Shown piece after piece: positions 22,191 through 33,591 of a stretch of 64,000 nt of DNA. Every line of letters begins with the position of its first letter. The stretch's first letter is position 1. Source of the stretch: Allacma fusca (taxonomy: Eukaryota > Arthropoda > Collembola > Symphypleona > Sminthuridae); assembly GCA_947179485.1 (NCBI GenBank), contig OX359245.1, positions 57,213,067-57,277,066 of the forward strand, written 5' to 3'. Under the pieces are notes generated by a model. It ran no database searches. It saw nothing but the letters and a program-made list of their open reading frames with translations, and was not told the DNA's origin. The translations under genes and the position numbers were made by a program.

Positions 22191-23096
22191 GATTTAACCT
22201 ATTTATTTCATTGGTCTCATTGTAAATGAATTTAGTTAGTTATTAATTTTACATCTGTTTTTTACTTCCAGCCATTTTCCCAATTATTATTCCCAAACGA
22301 ATTTTAACGTTTCCCTTGAATTTATTCAGCTCTGATTTGAGATTTCATACGAATTAACGGTCAAACAAGCCCTTCCTGCGTACCTCCTAAAGAAGCCCCC
22401 GACTTAACTATTATAATCAAAATTCAAATTTTATAAAGTGAAGAACCATAAGTGCTTATAGATATAGTTGTATGTTTTTCAAAATAGAAACAACTAACCA
22501 TTGCTACTGTACATTTCATCCGATAAATGTGGAGATTTACGTGAAGATTAGTTAATAGAGTTAAACTAACGCCGAATGAGTAATTTCAAAAATAGTAAAT
22601 GCAAACTGATGCACAGACTTTGTGCTTTTCAATACGCTATTTCTGACCTGACTATGATTACCTCAAAAATCCGCAAAATAACCAAAATAATGAATAACTC
22701 TTATTGGTATGCTTACATAGGTAAATCCAAAATGAAAATCATTATATCAAATAGCAAGGAATGTGTTTTCTTCGCAAGGAAAGGGTTTCCCCAATTTCAT
22801 TGCACTGTTTGAGCCTGGAGCCTGGAATCTTCTTTTTGGAATTTGTTTTACTCACAGGTATTTATTTAAAATGGGGTAGCCGCTTTCTGCAGTTCAGCAT
22901 AAATAAGGTGGAGACGGAATAAAAACCGTTGTTGAAATAAACTCTACAATTACCCTCATGTTTTTCAATTACTGCTAATATCAATGTAGCAATTCAAAAC
23001 TTGCTTTATTTCAGGGATAAATGCAAACTTGAGAAATACTGGATGTTTATTAAATATTAAGTGACAAATATAAATACGAACTGTATTGTTTTAAAT
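22191..23096. other. No gene recognised
   Basis: Flank downstream of copy D, resumed after the hAT element. A frame at 22576-22812 has no recognisable domain or splice context and is not called. The motif TAAATGCAAACTTGAGAAATACTGGATGTTTATTAAA near 23020-23055 resembles unit-flank sequence at 10320-10350 and 44535-44575. Confidence 0.4.
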
Positions 23097-23954
23097 CAGA
23101 CTTGGAAAACCGAAAAATATGGTTTTCGTTTGCCAGTCAAACGTTTTTGGGAATTTGTTTTCGGTTTTTCGGAATACAGTTTTTGGTTAAAACGGTTTTT
23201 GCTCAAAACAAATTCCGTTAAACGGTTCTTAACGGTATTTACAGCTCATTTAGCTTCAACGATATTTAGCTGTATTAAGTTTTTCCTATAATTTTGCAAC
23301 ACCTAACACATACTAAGAAAAATCAGATAAAACCACTTTTCGCTTTATATTCAAAATCCATTGGTTCGGAGTAGTACCCCTCATGGGTACAGGTTTTACC
23401 CGGGTATTTGGGTACAGGTTCAGGTACAGGTGCGTATCAGGTACAAATCTTTTCTACACATCCGGTTTGGGTTCAGCTTCAGTTTCAGTCGTTAGATACC
23501 TAAAAATTCAGGTTCAGGTATGGGTACAGGTACCAAAAATAATCTTCTGGGTATGTTTAAATGGTGCTAATAATAAGGTACGATAAGGTTTTGGAAACTA
23601 ACAATTGAAGCAGGGCATTGTGTAGAAGGGAAAAAACAATGTGGTTTACTCCAATGTACGGATATACAATAAACTGCAGCTATGCATTCATGTAATGTGC
23701 CGTCACGCTGGTGTCAATTGGCGACCAGGAGATAACATGCTGTTCAATTTTGCAGTTACCTGAAAACGGAAAATAACCGCATTTTTTCCGTTTCTGTTAT
23801 CGTTTCCGTTTTAACTAAAAGAGTTTACCATTTGTTTTCGATTAACTGAATTTTTATGTATCGGTTTCCGTTTTGGTTATCAAAAACCGTAAGGTCAAAT
23901 TTTCGGTTAATAACGTTTTTCAATAACGTTATCCGATAACGTTTTCCATGTCTG
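23097..23954. mobile_element. hAT MITE of AACCG/CGGTTTT repeats, copy 1
   Basis: The ends are CAGACTTGGAAAAC and (inverted) CAGACATGGAAAAC, with a perfect 8-bp duplication TTTTAAAT (23089-23096, 23955-23962). The arms are arrays of ACGGTTTTCGTTT / CCGTTTTGGTTATC. The middle (about 23370-23560) is made of GGTACAGG/GGGTACAGGT motifs, so a fragment of the GGGTAC family seems to be nested inside. Noncoding. Confidence 0.85.
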
Positions 23955-24123
23955 TTTTAAATACATAGCTAGCAAAACGTTATGCGCTCCACAGGGGCAG
24001 TAATGTACTTGGTAGGAGGAGAGCTGTGTTTGAGTTTACACACTTGACTTACGGACTTCCGAAAGCCCTGTCTCGAAAGTTATTTGCTATCAATGGTTCA
24101 ATTGGATGCAATGATGTATTAAT

Positions 24124-25232
24124 CAGACCTATATAACCGAAAAATAAGGTTTCCGTTAGTTCGTTATACGTTATTGTCAACTTTTTTCCGTTTTGGTTTT
24201 GGTTTTTGTTATTTTAAAATACCGTTATCGGTTATAACAGTTTTCAAGCAAAATGAATTCGGTTAAACGGTTAATAACGGTATTCAGAAAATTTTATTGA
24301 TCTATTTTTAAATTTATTTGATTAAACTAATAACTGAAGAATTACTCAAACAGTTCGAAACCGCGGAACTTCGTAATATGTACCATTCAAAATTCGTTGG
24401 TTCGAGGGAACAAAACGGCGTTCAGTACCTCGTCCTTAATACTGATTCGTCTTTCAGATAGAACAAATGCTAAGGCAGAAAATAGGCGTTCAACACTCAC
24501 TTGAGTCCAGGGAACCCAAATAATTACTTTAGCTATATATCTCAATGAAGTCGGAGCAATACTAGTCCACTGCTCGAATATCTGTAGATCACACTTTACG
24601 CCTTTTTTTATTTTTTTCACGCGGAGTTTTATTATTTTTCATATAATGCTAAACTTTCCAACAATGCTGTTCTACTGGAAACAGAAGCCTTATATGCAGA
24701 TTCTGTTTTTGTCTTTATTCCTCAGAAGTATTAGTGGAACTAACAATTAGCACTATTAACAGAAATCGAAATATGCTGACATTGAAAAACAGTTATCAAA
24801 AGCAGATGTATGTTCGCATAAAACTAACAATACACAAGTCGAAATAAACTTAAATTGAACGAATCCAACAATAAGCAATTTATGTGTACTAGGTAAGTAA
24901 TCAACGTACCGATGTGTAGATACATACATACTCATATAAAATACGTTTACAGTCAGCCACGTATTCAACCGGCGTACGTTCACGTTGAGTTCAATCGACA
25001 GTTGGAAGTTGGAGAACTGGTTGCCTTTACAGTTGAGAAAAAACCTAAAATAACCGTATTTTTTCATTTTCAGTTTCGGTTTCGGTTATTACTAAAACAC
25101 ATTTATTGTTTGTTTTCGTTTATCGTAAATATTTTTTTTTCGGTTTTCGGTTGGATTTCAAAAACCGTTATTGTAATTTTTCCGTTAATAACGTTATTCA
25201 ATAACGTTATACCATAACGTTATCCAGGTCTG
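24124..25232. mobile_element. hAT deletion derivative of AACCGTTAT repeats, copy 2
   Basis: The ends are CAGACCTATATAACCG and (inverted) CAGACCTGGATAACG, with a perfect 8-bp duplication GTATTAAT (24116-24123, 25233-25240). The arms carry TTATAACGGTTTTC / CCGTTAATAACGTTATT repeats. It keeps a hAT C-terminal fragment on the minus strand (24387-24620). It lies 169 bp from copy 1 of the same repeat type. Confidence 0.85.
24387..24620 (-). pseudogene. hAT transposase C-terminal fragment
   Basis: The peptide contains WVPWTQVSVERLFSALAFVL and then ISIKDEVLNAVLFPRTNEF, the conserved hAT dimerisation region with its ER-FSAL motif. The upstream catalytic core is absent. It shows that the AACCGTTAT element is a hAT derivative and indicates which kind of transposase built it. 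The sequence differs clearly from the intact transposase at 19171-21847, so the mobilising enzyme belongs to another hAT lineage. Confidence 0.75.
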
Positions 25233-25468
25233 GTATTAATTTGAAGGCCATTTTGAAATCCGAAGTTACTCAGTAACTAATCCTACAGTATTTTGACTTT
25301 CACACGGCAAAGTATAAATAGGTATTGTCAAAACCGTTTCAAGTTACTCAGAAGTCTTGTTCACATTTATAGAGAACAAGGTCTAAAATACACATCTTCA
25401 CAGTACTATCAAAGCGGGAAAACAGACTTATTCGCTTTGTAGCTTTTTAAAATGTTCAAATTGAAACA

Positions 25469-26099
25469 ATGTTTTCTCCTGAAAACTTACATCTTTATGC
25501 AAGTTATTTCGGTTTCTTTTCAAACTGGGCATTAATTCGATTTAAGAATGGAAATCGAATGTTCAATTAGGCTAAAGCAAAAATTAGCCCAGTATTAAAG
25601 CGGATTATCAAGTTTAGCACCAAAAGCTTATTTAAAACACTTAAATTTATTTTAAGACCCTCAAGACAATTAAACCAAAGAGTGTAAAAACCTTGAGATT
25701 CTGCCAGTCAAAAAATTTGTAAATGGTTTTTTTTCTATTTTTTTGTACTACTTCTGTATCTGTTATTGAGAGTGTTACGGACTTCAATTGAGCAAAGTGA
25801 TTGAAAGATTTCCCTTGCTTGAATTTTCTACTACAAGAAATAATTCACAGTATGAAATCAATGTGTCAAACTTACAAATATAGATATTATCCTTCCGGTG
25901 TCTTGGTCTTTATACAAGATTATCTCTCAATGCCCCAAAATTTCCCTCACATAATCACGTGCTCCAGTAAAGAAAAAAAATTAGCATTTCGGCTCTTGGG
26001 AATGTATTCAAATATTTTTGGACCCAACCTCAACCAAATTACGGAAGCTCTCATTTGTATTTCGCTCTTCAAACATCAACCCTTGAATTTTAACTTCAA
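25469..26099 (+). pseudogene. Receptor-like relic I and adjoining exon-like frame
   Basis: ATG at 25469 opens MFSPENLHLYASYFGFFSNW, clearly the same start as MLSTQDLHFYVSYLRFFSN of the family. A TAG follows after 33 codons, and several more stops lie downstream, so exon 1 is dead. A TATA-like TATAAATA lies at about 25314. A second frame (25801-26099, with YSNIFGPNLNQITEALICIS) ends at a strong GTAAGT donor. It does not match exon 2 or 3 of the other copies and may be an exon of a different gene or chance. The LTR element inserted 80 bp later removes the context. Confidence 0.5.
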
Positions 26100-26178
26100 G
26101 TAAGTATTTGAAATTACGAATATGCGTGACAATAATAAATTTCGTGCCCATACATATACACCACAATTGAATAAGTAC

Positions 26179-26528
26179 TGTAATGAATTACTAATGATTG
26201 CTAAATATGCTTACTATTTAGTTGATACTATTGTTACTTATTATTATATTTTACTAATATCAATAAGTGTACCTAATAATAATCTTGTGATGTTATTGGT
26301 TGAATGTATCCTTCCAATCATTTCGATCGGCCAATCTTATAAAAAGGCCAAACACTGCAGAGCAGAACTAACTCTTGCTCAATAGTCTGAGGCTCTTGGA
26401 CTGGAGTGGAAGTATCGGCTTGGGGTGCCCAGCCTAAATTATTGTATTTATGTTTGAAGTTGTTCCATGAATAAAAGTTACTTTTCCATGTAAAGATTAC
26501 ATACTGAGCCACTAAATGAATCTTTACA
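26179..26528 (+). repeat. 5' LTR of the Gypsy element
   Basis: 350 bp, TG...CA. It contains a TATAAAAAGG box near 26338 that would direct transcription. It is nearly identical to 33207-33556, with differences clustered at AAATATGC versus ATAGATAC. I could not recognise the tRNA primer site in TAAGCTCAACCGGGATTACC, which follows. Confidence 0.85.
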
Positions 26529-26816
26529 TAAGCTCAACCGGGATTACCTACTGAATTTGTTGTACGGTTTGAGGCACTTAGACCGGAAAACAAATTAGTA
26601 GCTAAGGTGCTTAGCTAATAAGACTAATTGACTTTGACTGAATTACGTATGAAAATTATACAGGGTGACTATTTGAAGTTGATGGTGTTATTTAATATAC
26701 TTCATGACTGTTTGTAGACGTTTTATTTTGAATTGGTATAATTAAAGCAATAGAAGGATTATTATACGGTGACTGACAAGTATTGCAAAGTAAATAATTG
26801 GTTGTAGATTTTCAAA

Positions 26817-28376
26817 ATGCCAAGACGTAATTACAGGAATAATAGAAATGCACGAACAAGTAATAGATTTTCAAGTACTATGAATGAAAGTATGTTGAAT
26901 AATACCAGGAATGAGGAAATAGCTCCCCCACTTGAGAGACCGATTGTTTCAGATAATGATTCCCTTTGTAATGACTTAATGCAGAAGTTGACGGATGTAA
27001 TGACCACTCATTTAACTAAAATTGATGAACGAATGATTAATTTGGAGAAACGATTGACTTTCCAGGAAACGCGACGGAATATTATAGATAATAATCAGTT
27101 TATGAGACAGGACAAAGACTATTATGGACGTTTCAATTATGATGGACAATTTCAACAGCCTAATAATGGTTATGATTTTGGTGGGCAATTAAATGAGCAT
27201 GTCCCAGGTGAATATTATAATGATGGAAACAGAGTATGGATTGAACAGGATAGACAGAGTGTCCGGATCAGAAGGGAGTATGATGATATTGAACCAATGA
27301 GGCAGAAGAGGCTGAAAGCCAAGGATGTTAATATTCCAAAGTATGCAGGTTCCCATGAAGCCAAAACGCCGTATGAGTTCCTATTGGAACTGGAGAAATA
27401 TCAAATTGCGGTGGGTTATTCTGATGATGAAATGCTGAAGTTGGTGATACCTTATGTATTAATTGAGGATGCTTTTTTGTGGTATAGGAGAGTTATGCGG
27501 ATGTATTCATTTGAGAGTTTCGGTGAATTTAGGAGGTATTTCAGACGTGAGTTCCAAACTGGTAATTATGGAAGAAACATGTTGCGAGATTTAGATAATA
27601 GGTATCAAGGAGTTGAAGAACCATTATCAAAATTCATTTGTGTAATTGATGATTTTTATGAGCGAATCAATCCAGATACAAGTGAAAAAGTACGATGTGA
27701 GAAGGTGTTGGAATTAATGCATCCTGAATATAGAGCAAAGGTATTGTCGTTCAGGAGGGAATTTAATTCTTTGAAGGATATGATTGATGTAGCATATGAT
27801 GCCCAGTTAAGCGTAGCACTAGATAGAGAGTATAGGTCTCCAGTGCCTAATCAAGGGTTAGAACCATCATTGGCTTATCGAACATCATTTGAGCGAGCTA
27901 AGGCGACTCAAGTAATTGATAGTACTTCAAAGGATAATAAACAAGTTGCTACAAGGGCATTAAACGTTGGTAATACCGAGAAACCTACAGTGATTCCAGA
28001 CTTGCAACGAAGCTCGTTCGATCAGTACAGCGCTTTTCATAATAAGCAGGGTGGGAACCAAGAAGCAGATGGAAGTGCTAATTGGAGAAGAGAACCACGG
28101 GTACATTTCCAGAGGAATGATAGTCCACACCCAAGGAGAGATGATAACCAGAACAGGTTCCGCAACCATAATCAGGGATTTCGAAATGATCGAGGTTTTA
28201 ATAATCATACACCAAACCAAGCTACTATGACGGATTCTGTTCCTGGAACTAGTTCTAATAATGATAGAGGGCGTCCAAATAGAGACAATGTAAACGGTAA
28301 TAGGAGTAGGGATCCATCTGAACAAGGAAGAAGTGGTCCCGTACAGGAAAACAATCGTCCACCGAGCCGGCAGTGA
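26817..28376 (+). CDS. Gypsy Gag polyprotein
   Basis: Structural protein of the retrotransposon particle, 519 residues and uninterrupted. The N-terminus is basic and Asn/Arg-rich. The middle (about residues 170-340) has the retrotransposon-Gag fold signature: AKTPYEFLLELEKY, DAFLWYRRVM, FGEFRRYFRREFQ, EPLSKFI, followed by helical sequence up to VLSFRREF. The C-terminal third is Asn/Arg/Gln-rich (RNHNQGFRNDRGF) and has no CCHC zinc knuckle, so RNA binding probably relies on this basic tail. Pol starts 4 bp before the stop in another frame, implying a frameshift for Gag-Pol. Confidence 0.85.
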   Translation: MPRRNYRNNRNARTSNRFSSTMNESMLNNTRNEEIAPPLERPIVSDNDSLCNDLMQKLTDVMTTHLTKIDERMINLEKRLTFQETRRNIIDNNQFMRQDKDYYGRFNYDGQFQQPNNGYDFGGQLNEHVPGEYYNDGNRVWIEQDRQSVRIRREYDDIEPMRQKRLKAKDVNIPKYAGSHEAKTPYEFLLELEKYQIAVGYSDDEMLKLVIPYVLIEDAFLWYRRVMRMYSFESFGEFRRYFRREFQTGNYGRNMLRDLDNRYQGVEEPLSKFICVIDDFYERINPDTSEKVRCEKVLELMHPEYRAKVLSFRREFNSLKDMIDVAYDAQLSVALDREYRSPVPNQGLEPSLAYRTSFERAKATQVIDSTSKDNKQVATRALNVGNTEKPTVIPDLQRSSFDQYSAFHNKQGGNQEADGSANWRREPRVHFQRNDSPHPRRDDNQNRFRNHNQGFRNDRGFNNHTPNQATMTDSVPGTSSNNDRGRPNRDNVNGNRSRDPSEQGRSGPVQENNRPPSRQ

Positions 28377-31300
28377 GGCACGCTCAGGTGGTATTGAAGA
28401 ACCCTCACATGGAAGTTGATGAAGATGTTTGTCGGGTTAAATTGCAGTATCCTCCAGTAATTATGAACGTTGATATTTTAGGGGTAGACGTTGGTGCATT
28501 ATTAGATCCTGGTGCAACTATGTCCATTTTGGGTCCTAAATTTATTAAAGTAATTAAAAGAAATGGTATTCAAGTTAGTTTTGATGTTAGAGATGTTTGG
28601 ACAGTAACGGGTATAGGTAAAACGAACGGATATGTAGATCTCATAATAGATTGGTAATGTCAAGCAAAGGTTTCTAATAATTACATCATCAAATAGAGAT
28701 TGCATATTAGGTAGAGATTTTTTAGGAGTAAATCGAGTATCCGTTCATGTTAAAAATGGGTCATGGTCGTCGGACTTATTAGATGGTATAGAAATAGAAT
28801 GTGATAATTTCTTAGACATTGGTAATATGCTAAAGGACAGGGAATGTTTTAATATGGAAAGTGGTGAAAATATGGAGATAATTAATGATAAGATAGACGG
28901 TAATCCAAATTTGAATTTCGGGTTTAAAGTACAGTTTAAGGAGTTATTTAGGAGGTTTGAAGGAATGTTCTCCAAATATCCAGGTATATGTCATCTGGTA
29001 AAGCACAGAATAGATACAGGGAATGCTAAGCCAGTCGCATCAAAGCCTAGGGCGATGACACCAGCTAAGAGAACTGTTTATCAGAATGCAATAGATGAAT
29101 TATTAGATTTAGATTTGATCGAAAGGTGTGAAAGTCCGTGGTGTTCTGAACCAGTAATAGTTCCAAAGAAGAATGGCGATGGTACTACTGGATACCGTGT
29201 TACATTTGATTATCGTAAGTTGAATGAGGTAACAGTTCCTAATAAAATATGTGCACCTAGATTACAGGATGTCATAGTGGCATTATCTACTGGAACCTAT
29301 TTTACAGTTTTGGATGCACCGTCCAGCTATTTTCACATAGAAGTGTCAGAAAGCGATCGCAATAAGACGGCATTTAGAGGTCCGAAGGGGTTATTCCGAT
29401 TCAAAGTATTACCATTTGGGTTGAAAAACTCTGGAGCGACATTTCAAGATGCTGTTAAAATGGCACTTGGGGATGGATTATGGATATATGTTATTAAATA
29501 TGTGGATGATGCTATTTGTTAGAGTAATAACCTTGACGATCATTTATTGCACCTTGAATTGATCTTGACGGCTCTTCGCAAGCATGGTTTTCATATAAAT
29601 CCAAAGAAAGTTCAGATAGCACAGAAATCAGTGGTTTTCTTAGGATATATAATAGGTGAAGGAAAATATAAACCACTGGCAGAAAAGTTAAAAGAGTTAG
29701 AAGAATACCCCGTCCCTGTCAATGTTAAGGGGGTTCAGCGTTTTCTGGGTTTTGTTGGATTTTATAGACATTTCTTTGATAAATTCGAAAACATTGCTCG
29801 ACCTTTATATAGACTATTAAGGAAAGATTCTAAGTTCATATGGACTAAGGATTGTCAAGAAGCTTTCGATAGTTTCAGAACTGGTTTGAATGACGCATCG
29901 TGTTTGTATATGCCGGACTTAAATCAGCCCTTCATAATTAATACAGATGCTAGTGGTACTGGAATTTCTGGAATTTTAGGACAGGAAAAGGATGGTAATA
30001 GGTACCCTATATGGTTTTCAAGTAGAGGTTTGACAGCTCCCGAATTAAATTATTCTACTACTGAAAAGGAAGCATTGGCTATTATTTATGCTATAAGTAA
30101 ATTTCGTGGATTTATTGAATTATCTAAGTTTGTTGTAGAAACCGACCATAAGGCACTTATATATCTAAAGACCCTTAAGGATCCTACAGGTAGAATAGCC
30201 AGGTGGATGTTGGAACTACAAGGATATGAAATGGAGGTAAGGTATCGAAAAGGTATTCACAATGAGGCGGCGGATGCGCTATCGAGAGTCTTTGAAGCAA
30301 ATTCTATCAATGAGCTAACACCTGTGGACCGTAAGTCTTTGATATTAAGTCAAAATAAAGATCCATTACTTATACAGGTAATTAATTATTGTAAAGATCC
30401 GTCAGTAGATTACCCTGAACAAATAATAAAATTAGCTCGGGATGCTGATTTATCTAGTGATGGACGTCTTTATAAATACGTGGGTAGTATTCCTAAACTT
30501 TGGGAGAATGATTGTAAGTTTTGGAAAATATGGGTCCCTAAAGATCAAATTATAATAATTCTACAATATTTTCATGAAAACGATTTATCAGGACATATGG
30601 GAGTTGCTAAAACTTATAAACGGATAGAAGAGAGATTTTATTGGAAAAAAATGCGTAGTGATGGTTTCAAGTTTGTTAAAGTTTGTATAATTTGTCAAAA
30701 ATCTAAGGCAGCTCGCTCGCATAAGATAGGAATAGGTTCGTCACCTGATATCGGTGAACCGTGGGATAATGTTTGTATTGACTTATGTGGTCCATATATT
30801 AAAACTCGTAAAGGGAACCGGTACCTTCTAGTGATTTTATGTAATAACTACGAAGTATGTGGAGTTATTTTTATTGAGAGCTGCTACTGCTGCTAGTATT
30901 ATTAAACGACTTTGGGTAGTATTTTTAAAATGGGGTTTTCCTCTGACAATTACAAGTGACAACGCAACTCAGTTTAATAGTAAAACTTTCCTTCAATGGT
31001 GTGTTTCATTAAATATTAAGTCTTGGAAAATTGCTTCATATCATCCCCAGAGTAACCCATGTGAACGTTATAATAAAACGGTAAAAGAACGTATTATCAC
31101 GCAAATAAAGGAATGTATTAGTTGGGATTGTAAGTTATATGAAATATGTTTTGCGAGTAATACAGCCTCAAATGATACAACTGGATTTTCTCCAGTTTAT
31201 TTGAATTTTGGAAGGGAAATTAAAACTCCAGTTGATAATGCTTTAAAAAGAAATTTATCTAAATTTGATGAAGATGATCTGTTTAGTGAACGCATGCAAC

Positions 31301-31599
31301 AAGTTTTACATTTGGCTAGAATAAATACTTATGATAGTCAGAGAAAATATATGTCCATTTACAATAAGGATAAAACCGAATCTAAGTATAAAGTGGGAGA
31401 CCAAGTTTATTCTGTGGCTCTGAATATATCAAATGCAGCAAAAGGTATAACTAGTTCTTTGTGTAAAAAGTTTGCCGGTCCGTTTGTTATTTCAAAATTG
31501 ATCACAAATAATGTGTGTGAATTGAAATGTCCGAAAACTTCAAAATTAGTTTGTAATGTCCATGTCTCTCGGATAAAGCCGGCTTATAAACAACATTAA
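28373..31599 (+). pseudogene. Gypsy Pol (protease, RT, RNase H, integrase), broken
   Basis: The protease site reads ALLDPGATMS, so the usual D-T/S-G is D-P-G, and this frame stops at 28657. Reverse transcriptase (28827-29522) has PKKNGDG, FDYRKLN, PFGLKN and YVDD, then a TAG just after YVDDAIC at 29521. RNase H (TDASGTGISG, EKEALAI, TDHKAL) continues open to 30896. Integrase has the zinc-binding H and CIICQ, then IDLCGP with the first catalytic Asp. The frame is lost near 30880 and resumes at 30859-31599 with TSDNATQF and NPCERYNKT, which supply the second Asp and the Glu. At least three disabling changes plus the odd protease residue indicate a dead copy. Confidence 0.85.
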
Positions 31600-31977
31600 C
31601 TCAGCATGAATTATGTTGTGAATGCTGTCGAAGAAGTAGGCGGCGATTGAGAAAAAATGTAGGAGTGAAAGGAGCAGAGAGAGTGAATGAGAATAATTGA
31701 GTTGTATGGGTGAATTGCATGCATGGTAGCTGAAAAACGACAGAATGGTAAATTTTATGCTGAGAATACTGTTGTAGATTGATGTTGGCTTCATATTATT
31801 TGTTTCGTTGTTTGGAGTTTAATGACAATTTAATTTATGACAGGAGTTAATTTCAATTAGAATATGTAGGAAAAATAATAGTTAATGGTGTCCTAGTATT
31901 CCTTTTTCTGCATTAGTTGAAGGGAATGGTGTACTTTGTACTATATTTTTATATACTATAAACTTAATTTTGATTTT

Positions 31978-32262
31978 TTAATAAAAACATTTAAACTTGA
32001 AATAGATAATCCTTATGGCCGATGATACAATAAAACTATGTTCGGATACGTTGATTGCCATGTAATAGTGTGACGAGTTTACGCCGACCATTTTACCGCC
32101 ATTAATAATCTTTCGTATAGACAAATGCATTGTTGTTGCCATAGTGATTCGCTCTTGATGTGTATTCGTCAAATCAGATAAACAAATTTTGAGCAGACCA
32201 AGCTTCTTATTAGTATAATTCATGAGATGTAATGTATTTGCAAGTATGTCAGTCGTTCTCAC
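31978..32262 (-). other. Antisense open frame in the Gypsy 3' region, uncertain
   Basis: A 94-residue minus-strand frame (starts MRTTDILANTLHLMNY) lies between integrase and the extra ORF. It has balanced composition and no repeats, but no domain I recognise and no clear promoter. It may be chance in a long untranslated region, or the remains of a captured gene. Confidence 0.25.
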
Positions 32263-32408
32263 AATCCGTAACTCACTACATTCAATTTCGCGTTGTCTAA
32301 AGTTTTCTACTTACTTTCTTGCGATATGAAGCTTTTTTCTGTTGACAATTTTTATCTTGGCCCAAAGACTAATGCAGGTAAATTTGTTAAATTAAGTAAC
32401 TGTATAGT

Positions 32409-33173
32409 TTGCTGAGTGTTCACATAGTACTTTATGTGAAACTGAATTTAACCTGTATTTTTGTAGTAAAAGCCGACTGTAAAGAGAGGGCAAGGGTCTT
32501 AATGCTGAATGGATGTTTTACTCAGACGGTCGATGTGGTTAACAGGAAAGGGAGAAAAGTGAAGCCGTCAAAACTGAGACGTCAATTATGTCGATCTAGT
32601 GCGAATCATGCGTCAATTCGGGCACGAGCTATGGACCAATATGTGTCCGAGTTAAGAGCCGAAGCGGATGTGAGGAAAGAAAATGAACGTCAAGAAGCGG
32701 TGAAAGCGTTTGAGGTTTTCACCAGAAACGAGGCTAATGCTAAGATGAATGAGGTGAAGAATTATGTACCGCGACGACAGATACAAATACCCATTCAAAA
32801 TTCTTCGAAGTACGTTCCAATTCCACCGGATCGGAGGGTAGTGAAAGTTAAGAAGAGTAGCACCGTGGTTCATAATGCCCCAAGTAACGATTTGGCTGAG
32901 GTAATTTTTATTTACAATGCGCGCCAGCTAGCTGAGACTATCAATCATCCTGATGTCACTATTACTGCCAAAAAACGAGAAAACGACTACCAACTTATTG
33001 TTTGTAAGAAAAAGCATGAAGGTGTGAAGGAATACAACGTGTGTTTTAGAGGGTCGGAATTAAGAGCTAGGGTGTTCGGTTCAACAGAGTACGCTGGACG
33101 AATTATATGGTGGACTGATACTGTGTTAAAATTGCATTTTCCATTTTCACCGTGTCTGATGAGAAAGATGTAA
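32409..33173 (+). CDS. Unknown extra ORF of the Gypsy element (env position)
   Basis: Up to 254 residues, open and uninterrupted, unlike pol. It sits where insect Gypsy elements may carry env, but I see no signal peptide, cleavage site or membrane anchor, so it is not an env by sequence. The acceptor-like TGTATTTTTGTAG at 32454-32466 suggests translation from a spliced RNA starting at or after about 32467. The middle is charged and helical (YVSELRAEADVRKENERQ), followed by a basic, Pro-rich linker and a possible globular C-terminal half (YNARQLAETINHPDVTITAK). Function is unknown. Its intactness beside a broken pol is notable. Confidence 0.55.
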   Translation: MLSVHIVLYVKLNLTCIFVVKADCKERARVLMLNGCFTQTVDVVNRKGRKVKPSKLRRQLCRSSANHASIRARAMDQYVSELRAEADVRKENERQEAVKAFEVFTRNEANAKMNEVKNYVPRRQIQIPIQNSSKYVPIPPDRRVVKVKKSSTVVHNAPSNDLAEVIFIYNARQLAETINHPDVTITAKKRENDYQLIVCKKKHEGVKEYNVCFRGSELRARVFGSTEYAGRIIWWTDTVLKLHFPFSPCLMRKM

Positions 33174-33206
33174 AAAAGGGAGCCCTGTCAATTTGGGGGA
33201 TAACTG

Positions 33207-33556
33207 TGTAATGAATTACTAATGATTGCTATAGATACTTACTATTTAGTTGATACTGTTGTTACTTATTATTATATTTTACTAATATCAATAAGTGTAC
33301 CTAATAATAATCTTGTGATGTTATTGGTTGAATGTATCCTTCCAATCATTTCGATCGGTCAATCTTATAAAAAGGCCGAACACTGCAGAGCAGAACTAAC
33401 TCTTGCTCAATAGTCTGAGGCTCTTGGACTGGAGTGGAAGTATCGGCTTGGGTTGCCCAGCCTAAATTATTGTATTTATGTTTGAAGTTGTTCCATGAAT
33501 AAAAGTTACTTTTCCATGTAAAGATTACATACTGAGCCACTAAATGAATCTTTACA
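33207..33556 (+). repeat. 3' LTR of the Gypsy element
   Basis: The direct copy of 26179-26528, preceded by TTTGGGGGATAAC and followed by the GTAC target duplication. It supplies the polyadenylation region. Confidence 0.85.
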
Positions 33557-33591
33557 GTACATATACCAATAATTTATGTATTAGAAATAAT

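Larger units (their letters stand above)
26179..33556 (+). mobile_element. Ty3/Gypsy LTR retrotransposon, decayed, with an extra 3' ORF
   Basis: Two 350-bp LTRs (26179-26528, 33207-33556) start TGTAATGAATTAC and end ATCTTTACA. A 4-bp target duplication GTAC flanks the element (26175-26178, 33557-33560). I count about seven differences between the LTRs, so the insertion is not very recent. Order is gag, protease, reverse transcriptase, RNase H, integrase, then an unknown ORF. Integrase after RNase H places it in Ty3/Gypsy. The purine-rich TTTGGGGGATAAC just before the 3' LTR is the likely polypurine tract. Stops and frameshifts in pol make it non-functional. Confidence 0.9.

Noticed and set aside
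27960-28408. Minus-strand frames over the Gypsy gag
   Set aside because: Antisense shadows; the plus strand carries Gag motifs.
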